From JBBCJT01 sp037190665 (GTDB lineage: Bacteria > Pseudomonadota > Alphaproteobacteria > Acetobacterales > Acetobacteraceae): DNA of 8,264 bases. This document shows, one piece after another, positions 1 through 6,696 of this stretch. Numbering within the stretch: the stretch's first letter is position 1; every line of letters starts with the position of its first letter. The translations under genes were made by a program, and so were the position numbers. The stretch covers positions 1 through 8,264 of the forward strand of contig JBBCJT010000250.1 in NCBI GenBank assembly GCA_037190665.1, in the 5' to 3' direction. The notes under the pieces were generated by a model. That model was not told where the DNA came from. It did no database searches and was given only the letters and a program-made list of their open reading frames with translations.

Positions 1-421
1 GCGGGTCGGCATCGCGCCCGTGGCGGATCGCGGCCCAGGCGAGATGCAGCAGCCGGATCGCCGCCTCCTGCGCGCTGACCCAGTGCTCGCCGCGATAGGG
101 CGGATTGGCGGCGAGAAAGGCCGCGATGCGGCGATCCGCCACCTCCGGCGGCAGGTCCGCGAGGTCCGCCCAGCGCGCCGTTTCCCATATGGGGCGGAGG
201 TCTGCTCCGGCGAACGGATCGATCTCCGTCGCATGCGGCGGCAGGGGTGCGGTCGGGATGTGGTCCGGTGCTGTGGACCCGAGAAAGGGGCCGGACGGCA
301 CCGGCAGGTCGGGCAGTGCCCGGCGCACCAGCCCCAGTCGCCTGCGCGCCCGATGAACCGCATAGGCCGCCAGCGCGCGCGGGCCGAGCATGGCGAGCAC
401 GGATGGCGTTATGAAACCCAT
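1..421 (-). CDS. Heparinase II/III-family polysaccharide lyase, N-terminal part (runs off left edge)
   Basis: An open frame of 140 codons reads leftwards from an ATG at 421-419 to the window edge without a stop, so the C-terminal part is missing. Residues 74-84 (DLRPIWETARW), 106-114 (NPPYRGEHW) and 118-130 (QEAAIRLLHLAWA) match the conserved pattern of the alpha-helical toroid that precedes the catalytic part in heparinase II/III-like lyases: a W-E-x-x-R-x motif, then NP..G..W, then E.A.R. Enzymes of this family cleave uronic-acid-containing polysaccharides by beta-elimination; the substrate cannot be read from this fragment, and the catalytic Tyr/His region lies outside the window. No Sec signal is evident: residues 1-40 are basic and only mildly hydrophobic. 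The ribosome site is weak (GATAAG upstream); the next in-frame ATG is codon 11. The gene is divergent from the export gene at 515, which suggests a role in processing the same polysaccharide. Family assignment is fairly sure, function inferred. Confidence 0.8.
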   Translation of the reverse strand, partial: MGFITPSVLAMLGPRALAAYAVHRARRRLGLVRRALPDLPVPSGPFLGSTAPDHIPTAPLPPHATEIDPFAGADLRPIWETARWADLADLPPEVADRRIAAFLAANPPYRGEHWVSAQEAAIRLLHLAWAAIRHGRDADP

Positions 422-435
422 GATTGCTTATCTGT

Positions 436-465
436 CAGAAATTAAACCATTGACGCGAAATTCTG
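436..465. repeat. Imperfect inverted repeat over the plus-strand -35 box (possible operator)
   Basis: CAGAAATT at 436-443 and AAATTCTG at 458-465 are inverted copies with one mismatch in eight and a 14-bp spacer. The spacer contains the TTGACG -35 box. The position and the dyad symmetry are what a repressor site would show, but short AT-rich half-sites arise by chance and no regulator gene is present in the window. Confidence 0.25.
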
Positions 466-478
466 CGGACTATCTAAC
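450..478 (+). promoter_or_regulatory. Candidate sigma70-type promoter for the OPX-YjbH genes
   Basis: TTGACG at 450-455 matches five of six bases of the -35 consensus. A 17-nt spacer leads to TCTAAC at 473-478, a weaker -10 (four of six). Transcription would begin near 485, giving a leader of about 30 nt before the TTG start at 515. It lies in the only clearly AT-rich stretch of the window, between two divergent genes. This rests on pattern matching only. Confidence 0.45.
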
Positions 479-498
479 TGTAGACGATCTTAACGCAA
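471..498 (-). promoter_or_regulatory. Weak candidate promoter for the heparinase-like gene, overlapping the opposite promoter
   Basis: On the minus strand TTGCGT (498-493) is followed after 16 nt by TAGATA (476-471). The match is modest. If real, its -10 element lies on the same bases as the -10 of the plus-strand promoter, so RNA polymerase could occupy only one at a time and the lyase and export genes would be reciprocally controlled. Confidence 0.22.
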
Positions 499-514
499 GC
501 GCCTCACGGATGGG

Positions 515-3256
515 TTGCAGCCACCGCCGGAGAGCGTCCGGAAGTGGAGCCTCGCCCTGCGTCTCCTCTGCCTTGTGGCCCTTCTCGTCCTGAGCGCCGG
601 CCCGCTCCGGGCGCAGATGCTGTCCCCGCCTTCCCTGCCAGGCAGCCTCCCCGGCGGGGCGCCGTTGCCTGTCCTGCCGCCGGGGGCGCAGCAGGACATC
701 CTGCAGCGGATCATCGATGCGGCCGGCGGTCGCGTCCCCGCGCCACCGCCGGCTGAGGCCCTGTCTCCCGCTGCGCCCTTCGGCACCTCCGTCCCGCTGC
801 CGGCCACCGCTGCTCCGCCCTCACCGGACGAGCCGCTTTCGCCGGTGGAAGCGTTCTTCGCCGCGCGGCTGGAAACGGTGGCCCCGCCGCTGCGGCAGTT
901 CGGCTACGACACGTTCCGCGCGCCCGGTGACCCGCCGGCACCCGCCGGCGCGCTGCCCGATGAGTACGTGCTCGGCCGCGATGACGAGGTGATCCTCGCC
1001 TTCCGCGGTCGCGCGCGACAGACGCTCGCGGTGCGCGTCAACCGGGACGGGCAACTCCTGCTGCCGGACCTGCCGCCCGTCCCGGCCGCGGGGCGCACGC
1101 TGGGCGCGCTGCGCGCCGACCTCGAAGCCCGTGCGGCGCGTGATTTCCAGGGCAGCGAGGTCTTCGTCTCGATCGGCAGCGTGCGGCAGGCCTCCGTCTT
1201 CGTCGGCGGCGAGGTCGTCCGGCCCGGCTTCCAGACCGTCACCGGGCTGGCCACTGTGCTCGATGCCGTCGCCGCTGCCGGCGGGGTCCGCAGGACCGGC
1301 AGCCTGCGGGCCATCCGGGTGGAAGGCGGCGGGGTCCCGCGCGTGATCGACCTGTACCCGGTGATCGCCGGCATCGAGGGGCACACCGACCTGTCGCTGC
1401 GGCCGGGCGAGCGGATCGTGGTGCCCTCGGTCGGCGCCTCGGTTGCCGTCGCGGGCGATGTCGCGCGGCCGGCGATCTACGAGCTGCGCGGCGGGGCGGA
1501 GCCGCTGGCGCAGGTGCTCGCCCTCGCCGGCGGCGCGCTGCGGCCCGCCGGCAACCGCCATCTGCTGCTCGAGACGGACGCGCAAGGCCGCCGCGCCTAT
1601 GCCGAGGTGGCCGCCGCGCGGCTCCTGCGCCGGGGCGATGCGGTGATGGTCCAGCCCGGCGCGGATGTGGCGGTGAATCAGGTGCGCCTGTCCGGCCACG
1701 TGCAGGTGCCGGTGGCCCGCGCGCGCGGGGCCGCGCCGACGCTGCGGGCACTGGTGCGCGACCCGCGGCTGCTGCGGGCGGACCCGTATCCGCGCTTCGC
1801 CGTGGTGTGGCGGATGGACGCCGCCACCCGCGTGCGCACGCCGGTCGGGGTGGATCTGGGCCGCATCCTGGCCGGGCGCGGCGAGGACATCGCGCTGTCG
1901 GACGGCGACGAGGCGGTGCTGTTCTCCGCCGACGACATCGCCTTCCTGTCCTCGCCCACCGTGCAGCGGGCGCTGCGTGGCGAGGCGCCGGCGCCTGCCG
2001 TGCCGCCTGCGGCGGTGCCGGTCGCCGTCGGCGGGCTGCCGCCGTTCGACCCGACATCGCCGGGCGATCCGTGTCCCGCGCTGACCCGGCTCGCGGTCGC
2101 TGCCTCGGCCGCGCCGCTGCGCTTCGCGCATGCCCGTGGCGCGGGCTTCCCCGATATCGGCGCGCGCGCCTGTCCGCAGGTGTTCCGCGACAACCCGGAC
2201 CTGCTTGCGGTCCTGCTCGACGCCGCGGTGCTGGTGGTGGGGGAGGTGCGCCGGCCCGGGCTGTACCCGATCGTCAACGATACCGGCATGGGTGCGGTGC
2301 TCGCCGCCGCTGGTGGGTTGGGCGATCAGCCGGACCTTTCCTCGGTGGAGCTGTCGCGGGAGCCCGCGGGCGGCCGCGCGCCGTTCTCGCGCGGCAGCCT
2401 CGACATACGCAGCCGCAACTTCGCCGCCGTGCGCCTGTCGCCGCGCGACGCAGTGCGCATTCCGCGCGCCTTCGGCGACCGCGACAGCGGCACGGTCCTG
2501 CTCGCCGGCGAGTTCGTCCGCCCCGGCGCCTACGACATCCGTCGCGGCGAGCGGCTGTCGGAGCTGATCGCGCGCGCGGGCGGGCTGACGCCGCAGGCTT
2601 TCCCCTATGGTGCGGTGTTCACGCGCGAGAGCGTGCGCCTCCGCCAGCAGGAAGGCTTCGCCCGCACCGCGCGGGAGATGGAGTCCGGCATGGTGCAGGT
2701 CGCCACCGCCCAGGCCTCGGCCGGCGGGACGATGGCGCGCAACGGCATCGACCTCGCGGACGCGATCCGCGCCGGCCGCGAACTGGCGAGCGCGCTGCGG
2801 GAGGTGCGGGCCGCGGGACGCATGGTGATCGAGGCGAACCCCGTGGTGCTTGCCGCGCGGCCGGAACTCGACGTGCTGATGGAGCCGGGCGACCGGGTCG
2901 TGGTGCCGAAGCGGCCGAACGAGGTCACGGTGGTGGGCAGCGTGCTCAACCCCGGCTCGATGCAGTTCAACTCCGGCTGGAAGGCGGAGCGGTACGTGCG
3001 CGCGGCGGGTGGTGCGCAGCGTTTCGCCGATGCCGAGCGTGCCTTCATCGTGCTGCCCAACGGCGCCTCCACCCCTGCGGGGTTGAGCGGCTGGATGTCG
3101 GGCGGGCCGGCCGTGCCGCCGGGATCGCTGATCGTGGTGCCGCAGGACCCCGCGCCGTGGGAGACTTGGGGCTTCATCCGCGACATCACGCAGGTCCTCG
3201 GGCAGCTCTCCATCAGCGCGGCCGCACTGGCGGTGATCTCGCGCGAATCGCGATAG
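515..3256 (+). CDS. Large polysaccharide export protein (OPX/Wza class) with multiple SLBB domains
   Basis: A periplasmic/outer-membrane protein of 913 residues expected to form the exit channel for exopolysaccharide or capsule. Residues 1-33 are a Sec signal peptide (basic RK at 9-10, hydrophobic core 13-28, probable cut after LRA). Cys19 sits inside the core, so no lipobox is seen. Residues 35-145 are Pro/Ala-rich. The polysaccharide export (PES) domain is at about 148-222 (starts DEYVLGRDDEV). SLBB-type beta-grasp units follow, marked by GEV..PG motifs and later AAGG: about 225-303, 308-377, a divergent one 388-470, 572-650, 660-800 (with an inserted helical stretch 703-770) and 803-876. 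Cys519 and Cys553 may form a disulfide. A C-terminal helix, about 886-910, resembles the membrane-spanning helix of Wza. Wza itself is about 380 residues, so this is a long form. The start is TTG, the only usual start codon between the in-frame TAA at 491 and the signal peptide; a weak ACGGA lies at 506-510. The YjbH gene follows after 15 nt, so the two are probably co-transcribed. Confidence 0.9.
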   Translation: MQPPPESVRKWSLALRLLCLVALLVLSAGPLRAQMLSPPSLPGSLPGGAPLPVLPPGAQQDILQRIIDAAGGRVPAPPPAEALSPAAPFGTSVPLPATAAPPSPDEPLSPVEAFFAARLETVAPPLRQFGYDTFRAPGDPPAPAGALPDEYVLGRDDEVILAFRGRARQTLAVRVNRDGQLLLPDLPPVPAAGRTLGALRADLEARAARDFQGSEVFVSIGSVRQASVFVGGEVVRPGFQTVTGLATVLDAVAAAGGVRRTGSLRAIRVEGGGVPRVIDLYPVIAGIEGHTDLSLRPGERIVVPSVGASVAVAGDVARPAIYELRGGAEPLAQVLALAGGALRPAGNRHLLLETDAQGRRAYAEVAAARLLRRGDAVMVQPGADVAVNQVRLSGHVQVPVARARGAAPTLRALVRDPRLLRADPYPRFAVVWRMDAATRVRTPVGVDLGRILAGRGEDIALSDGDEAVLFSADDIAFLSSPTVQRALRGEAPAPAVPPAAVPVAVGGLPPFDPTSPGDPCPALTRLAVAASAAPLRFAHARGAGFPDIGARACPQVFRDNPDLLAVLLDAAVLVVGEVRRPGLYPIVNDTGMGAVLAAAGGLGDQPDLSSVELSREPAGGRAPFSRGSLDIRSRNFAAVRLSPRDAVRIPRAFGDRDSGTVLLAGEFVRPGAYDIRRGERLSELIARAGGLTPQAFPYGAVFTRESVRLRQQEGFARTAREMESGMVQVATAQASAGGTMARNGIDLADAIRAGRELASALREVRAAGRMVIEANPVVLAARPELDVLMEPGDRVVVPKRPNEVTVVGSVLNPGSMQFNSGWKAERYVRAAGGAQRFADAERAFIVLPNGASTPAGLSGWMSGGPAVPPGSLIVVPQDPAPWETWGFIRDITQVLGQLSISAAALAVISRESR

Positions 3257-3260
3257 CGCC

Positions 3261-3334
3261 AGGCCCCTGCCGTGAAGGAATTGGGGTCAAGGGGCCTCCC
3301 GGCCCCTTGCGGGGAGTGCGGGGCAGCGCCCCGC
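3261..3334 (+). repeat. GC-rich palindromic element spanning the start of the YjbH gene, with alternative hairpins
   Basis: Three stems can be drawn. AAGGGGCC (3289-3296) pairs perfectly with GGCCCCTT (3301-3308) over a 4-nt loop. GCGGGGC (3318-3324) pairs perfectly with GCCCCGC (3328-3334) over the 3-nt loop AGC. In addition AGGCCCCT (3261-3268) pairs perfectly with AGGGGCCT (3290-3297), enclosing the GTG start at 3272; this excludes the first stem. The GGGGTC-palindrome-GGGGCAGCGCCCC style resembles intergenic palindromes I associate from memory with Acetobacteraceae genomes. Here it is translated as codons 4-21 of the next gene. Confidence 0.6.
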
Positions 3335-5482
3335 ATCTTCCTTGCCCTGCTGCTGATCACCGCCGCCCCCCTGCGTGCCGAACAGGTCCCCGCCACCGGG
3401 TCCCACTACGGCGGCGTGGGCCTGCTGGAGACGCGCAACGCGCGGATGCGTCCCGATGCGGCGCTGGAAGCCGGCATCGCCCTGCGGCGGCAGCGGCAGT
3501 TCTACTTCCTGCAGTTCCAGGCGCTGCCGTTCCTCGAAACCACCTTCCGCTACGCGGAGCGGCTGAACGGCACCACCGGCTCGGGCATCACGAGCGACCG
3601 CGCCTTCGATCTGAAACTAAGGCTGCTGGAGGAGACGGACTGGCTGCCGGCCTTCGCGGTCGGGTTTCAGGACCTGATCGGCACCGGCATCTATGGCGGC
3701 GAGTACGTCGTCGCCTCGAAGCGTTTCGGCGCTGTCGATATCTCGCTCGGCCTCGGCTGGGGGCGGCTCGGCACTGCGGGGGATTTCCGCAACCCGCTGG
3801 GGCGGATCGACGCAAGCTTCGACGAGCGGCCGCAGGGCGTGGGCGAGGGCGGCGTGGTGCGCGCGCGCAACTTCTTCCGCGGCGAGGATGTCGGCGTGTT
3901 CGGCGGCATCGAATGGTCGTTGCCGGAGACCGCCGGCATCACGGGCCTGCGCGTGAAGGTCGAACTGAACGGCGACGACCTGCGCGACGAACGCCGCGAC
4001 GGGCGCGGCAAGGCGAGAAGCCGCGTGAATGCCGGGCTGGCCTGGAGGCCGGTGGAGGGGGTGGATGCCGGCATCTCCTTCGTGAACGGCACGGATCTGA
4101 TGGTGCGGCTGTCGCTGCATCTGAACGCCGCGCATCCGCCTGCCTCGCCGCTGGTGGAAGCGCCGCCGCCGATGCCGCCGCGCCCCGTGCGGGCCGTGGC
4201 GAGCGCAGGCGGAGTGGCCGTGCCACCCGGCCTGCGCGTGGCGGTATCGGCCGGCGTCTCGCTCCCGCTGGCCGCGACCCCGGCTGCGACGGAAGCCGAC
4301 GTGGAGGCGATCGCCGCTTCGCTGCGCGGGGCGGGGCTGCGCCCGCTGTCCGTCGCGGTGGATCGCGGCGCGGCGGAGATCGCGGTCGCCGATGGACGCT
4401 TCCGCACCATGGCGCAGGTGATGGGCCGCGTCGCGCGCGCGGTGCAGGGGAAGCTGCCGGCGGAGGTGGAACTGCTGCGCGTGGCGTGGTGGCAGGGCGG
4501 GGCCGAGATCGCCCGCGTCGCCGTGCCGCGCCGGCCGCTGGAGCAGCTTTTCGTCGGCGAGGCGAGCATCGAGGAGGTCTGGCCGCAAATGATGCCCGAA
4601 CCCGCGACGGGGGAGCGGCGCGGGCAGGATTTGGCGCGCTGGCCCGGCTTCGAGTGGTTCGTCGCGCCAAGGCTCGACACGCAGCTCATGGACCCGAACG
4701 ACCCGTTCCGCTTCGACGTGAAGGCGGCGGCCGGCGGGCGCGCCTATCTGCCGTACGGGCTGTCCGTGGGCGGCGTGGTCACGCAGACGCTGTTCGGCAA
4801 TATCGGCGACGCTTCTCCGTCGGATTCGCTGCTGCCGCACGTGCGCAGCGATGCCGGCCGGTACGCGGAGGAGGGCACGACCGCCATCGCCTCCCTGACC
4901 GTCGAGGGCGTGTGGAACGTGGCGCCCGACGTCTTCGCGCGGCTGACGGTCGGCTATCTCGAACCGATGTACGCGGGTGTCTCCGCCGAATTGCTGTACC
5001 GGCCGCACAACGCGTGGTGGGCGGTCGGGGTGGATGTGAACGCCGTGCAGCAGCGCGACTTCGACCAGAAGCTCGGCCTGCGCGACTACCGCACCATCAC
5101 CGGGCAGGTATCGTTCCACGCCGACCTGCCGTGGTGGGATCTCTACGGGGTGGTGCGCGCGGGCCGGTATCTGGCGCGGGACTGGGGCGCCACCTTCGAG
5201 CTGGGCCGCCGCTTCGACAGCGGCATCGAGGTCGGCGGCTTCGCCACCTTCACCGACGTTTCCTACAGCCGGTTCGGCGAGGGCAGCTTCGACAAGGGTA
5301 TCTACGTCCGCTTCCCCTTCGACCTGTTCGGCCCGACCTCCCGCGCGCGCGGGGCGCTGACGATCCGGCCGATCCAGCGCGACGGCGGCCAGCGGCTGGC
5401 GGTGGAGAACCCGCTCGCAGAGGTCACGCGGGAGGGGCGGGACGAGCTGCTGCGGCGCGGGATGGGAGCGATGGCACGGTAG
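3272..5482 (+). CDS. YjbH/GfcD-family exopolysaccharide outer-membrane protein
   Basis: A predicted outer-membrane beta-barrel protein of 736 residues. The family is required for some enterobacterial exopolysaccharides (yjb and gfc operons), with unknown molecular role. The mature N-terminus has the family signature: GVGLLETRNARMRPDA at 48-63, the aromatic stretch RQFYFLQFQALPFLETTFRY at 75-94, then DLKLRLLEE and GFQDLIGTGIYGGEYVVASK at 131-150. A Pro-rich linker (about 289-306) separates this half from a small alpha/beta region (about 340-425) and a second strand-rich half (about 455-705) ending in FPFDLFGP near 681-688, as in other YjbH proteins. The signal peptide is odd: an 18-residue extension encoded by a palindromic element, containing CGEC at 13-16, precedes the hydrophobic core 22-33, with a probable cut after LRA at 36. 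Start: GTG at 3272 with a poor AGG at 3261-3263; TTG at 3281 is the only other in-frame choice. It follows the OPX gene by 15 nt, so translational coupling is likely. Confidence 0.88.
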   Translation: MKELGSRGLPAPCGECGAAPRIFLALLLITAAPLRAEQVPATGSHYGGVGLLETRNARMRPDAALEAGIALRRQRQFYFLQFQALPFLETTFRYAERLNGTTGSGITSDRAFDLKLRLLEETDWLPAFAVGFQDLIGTGIYGGEYVVASKRFGAVDISLGLGWGRLGTAGDFRNPLGRIDASFDERPQGVGEGGVVRARNFFRGEDVGVFGGIEWSLPETAGITGLRVKVELNGDDLRDERRDGRGKARSRVNAGLAWRPVEGVDAGISFVNGTDLMVRLSLHLNAAHPPASPLVEAPPPMPPRPVRAVASAGGVAVPPGLRVAVSAGVSLPLAATPAATEADVEAIAASLRGAGLRPLSVAVDRGAAEIAVADGRFRTMAQVMGRVARAVQGKLPAEVELLRVAWWQGGAEIARVAVPRRPLEQLFVGEASIEEVWPQMMPEPATGERRGQDLARWPGFEWFVAPRLDTQLMDPNDPFRFDVKAAAGGRAYLPYGLSVGGVVTQTLFGNIGDASPSDSLLPHVRSDAGRYAEEGTTAIASLTVEGVWNVAPDVFARLTVGYLEPMYAGVSAELLYRPHNAWWAVGVDVNAVQQRDFDQKLGLRDYRTITGQVSFHADLPWWDLYGVVRAGRYLARDWGATFELGRRFDSGIEVGGFATFTDVSYSRFGEGSFDKGIYVRFPFDLFGPTSRARGALTIRPIQRDGGQRLAVENPLAEVTREGRDELLRRGMGAMAR

Positions 5483-5496
5483 CGCGGCTTCCGATC

Positions 5497-5551
5497 AGCC
5501 GGCACCGGCCCGCACCCCCCGCCCGGCCGGGGGTGCGGGAAGGTGCCGGCT
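5497..5551 (+). terminator. Long 55-nt hairpin between the YjbH and transferase genes (terminator-like, no T tract)
   Basis: AGCCGGCACC (5497-5506) pairs with GGTGCCGGCT (5542-5551), ten pairs. After a 2x2 mismatch (GG/AA), 5509-5519 pairs with 5529-5539, eleven more pairs, around a 9-nt loop. It begins 14 nt after the YjbH stop. There is no run of T after it, so it may be a 3'-end stabiliser, a Rho-assisted terminator or a dispersed repeat rather than a classical intrinsic terminator. It likely lowers read-through into the transferase gene. Confidence 0.5.
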
Positions 5552-5619
5552 CCGCGTGAACGGAGATGCTCCGGCGGGTTGCCCGGCGCCGCGGTTTCCG
5601 CCATGGCTCCGCGCCCGCC

Positions 5620-6696
5620 ATGACGCTCCATGCCTTCCTGCTGCATCTGGGCTTCGCCGGCGCGCTCGCGCTGCTCTCGGCATCCGTGGTGCGCGCGATG
5701 ATCGCGGTGCGCGTGCTGGACCATCCGGACGCGCGCAAGGTCCAGCGCGTGGCGGTGCCGCGGGGGGGAGGGGTCGGCGTGGTCGCCGCCTTCCTGGTCG
5801 GCATCGTCATCCTGTACCAGGTCGCCGAATTCTCCCGCCTCGCCGAGCCATACTTCCGCGGCGTGATCCTGAGCGCGCTCGCCATCGCGCTCGTCTCCTT
5901 CATCGACGACGTGCGCGCGCTGTCCGCGCGGCTGCGGCTGCTCACGCAGATCGGCGCGGCCTGCGTGACGGTGGCCGCCGGGCTATGGGTGCAGCGCTAC
6001 AGCCTGCCGGGCGTGGGCGTGGTGGATATCGGCCTGTGGGGCATCCCGGCGACGGTGTTCTTCATCGTCTTCGTCACCAACGCGATGAACTTCATCGACG
6101 GGCTGAACGGGCTCGCCTCCGGCGTCGTGGTGGTCGCCTGCGGCTTCATCTCCTTCATCGCAGCACAGCAGGGCGGCTGGTTCGTCTACTTCTCCGCCCT
6201 GTTGCTGGCCGCCGGCATGGCCGGCTTCCTGCCGTTCAACTTCCCCCGCGCGCGCATCTTCCTGGGCGATGTCGGCTCGCAGTTCGCGGGCTTCATGATG
6301 GCGGTGATCGGCATCGCCGCGGCGCGGTTCGAGCGGGTGGAACTGTCCTTCCTGCTGGTGCCGCTGGTGCTGTCGGGCGTGCTGTTCGACGTGGCCTTCA
6401 CGCTGGCCCGCCGGGCCGTGATCGGCGAGAGCCTGCTGCAGGCGCACAACGCCCACATCTACCAGATGGCCTATCGCAGCGGCATGGACGCGCGGCTGGT
6501 CGCGCTGGTGCACTGGGGCTTCGCCGCATTCGGCGGGCTGTGCTGCCTGCTGTTCGTCGCGGCCCCGCCGGGCGGCAAGTTCCCCTACGCGCTGCTGCCA
6601 CTCGCGCCGCAGCTTCTGTGGCTCGCCTATGTGGTCGTGCGGGCGCGGCGGGCGGAGATCAGCTGGCGGATGCCGGCTTCGCCACCTCGAACGTGA
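5620..6696 (+). CDS. WecA/MraY-type polyprenyl-phosphate sugar-1-phosphate transferase
   Basis: An integral inner-membrane enzyme of about 358 residues. The family transfers a (usually N-acetyl) hexosamine-1-phosphate from a UDP-sugar to undecaprenyl phosphate, the first step of many surface polysaccharides. Family motifs in order: DHPDARK...PRGGG at 34-51, the metal-binding FIDD at 94-97, NFIDGLNGL at 157-165, FNFPRARIFLGDVGS at 206-220 and the cytoplasmic HNAHIYQ at 276-282. About ten hydrophobic segments surround them. The residue after RKV is Gln42, where the family usually has His. The frame is open upstream to an ATG at 5566, but CGGAG there abuts the ATG with no spacing, and the added segment is strongly basic (MLRRVARRRGFRH). 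That opposes the outside N-terminus expected for this family, so I chose the ATG at 5620, although it lacks a clear ribosome site. The sugar substrate cannot be told; context suggests initiation of the exported polysaccharide. Confidence 0.88.
   Translation: MTLHAFLLHLGFAGALALLSASVVRAMIAVRVLDHPDARKVQRVAVPRGGGVGVVAAFLVGIVILYQVAEFSRLAEPYFRGVILSALAIALVSFIDDVRALSARLRLLTQIGAACVTVAAGLWVQRYSLPGVGVVDIGLWGIPATVFFIVFVTNAMNFIDGLNGLASGVVVVACGFISFIAAQQGGWFVYFSALLLAAGMAGFLPFNFPRARIFLGDVGSQFAGFMMAVIGIAAARFERVELSFLLVPLVLSGVLFDVAFTLARRAVIGESLLQAHNAHIYQMAYRSGMDARLVALVHWGFAAFGGLCCLLFVAAPPGGKFPYALLPLAPQLLWLAYVVVRARRAEISWRMPASPPRT

Noticed and set aside
20..445. Plus-strand open frames at the left edge
   Set aside because: The minus strand over 1-421 encodes recognisable heparinase II/III N-terminal motifs, so these are shadows.
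821..2131. A 436-codon minus-strand open frame opposite the OPX gene
   Set aside because: Composition is rich in Arg/His/Gly without family motifs, and it is antisense to a gene with clear PES and SLBB domains.
3617..5119. A 500-codon minus-strand open frame opposite the YjbH gene
   Set aside because: It is a GC-driven shadow frame; the plus strand shows strong YjbH-family motifs over the same bases.
1807..5559. A 1250-codon open frame on the plus strand crossing both the OPX and YjbH genes
   Set aside because: It is out of frame with both recognised genes, is dominated by Arg/Ala/Gly, has no recognisable domain, and is the expected by-product of about 70% GC DNA where stop codons are rare.
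5566..5619. ATG at 5566 as the transferase start
   Set aside because: CGGAG is directly adjacent to it with no spacing, and the added segment is very basic, contrary to an N-out first helix. It remains possible.
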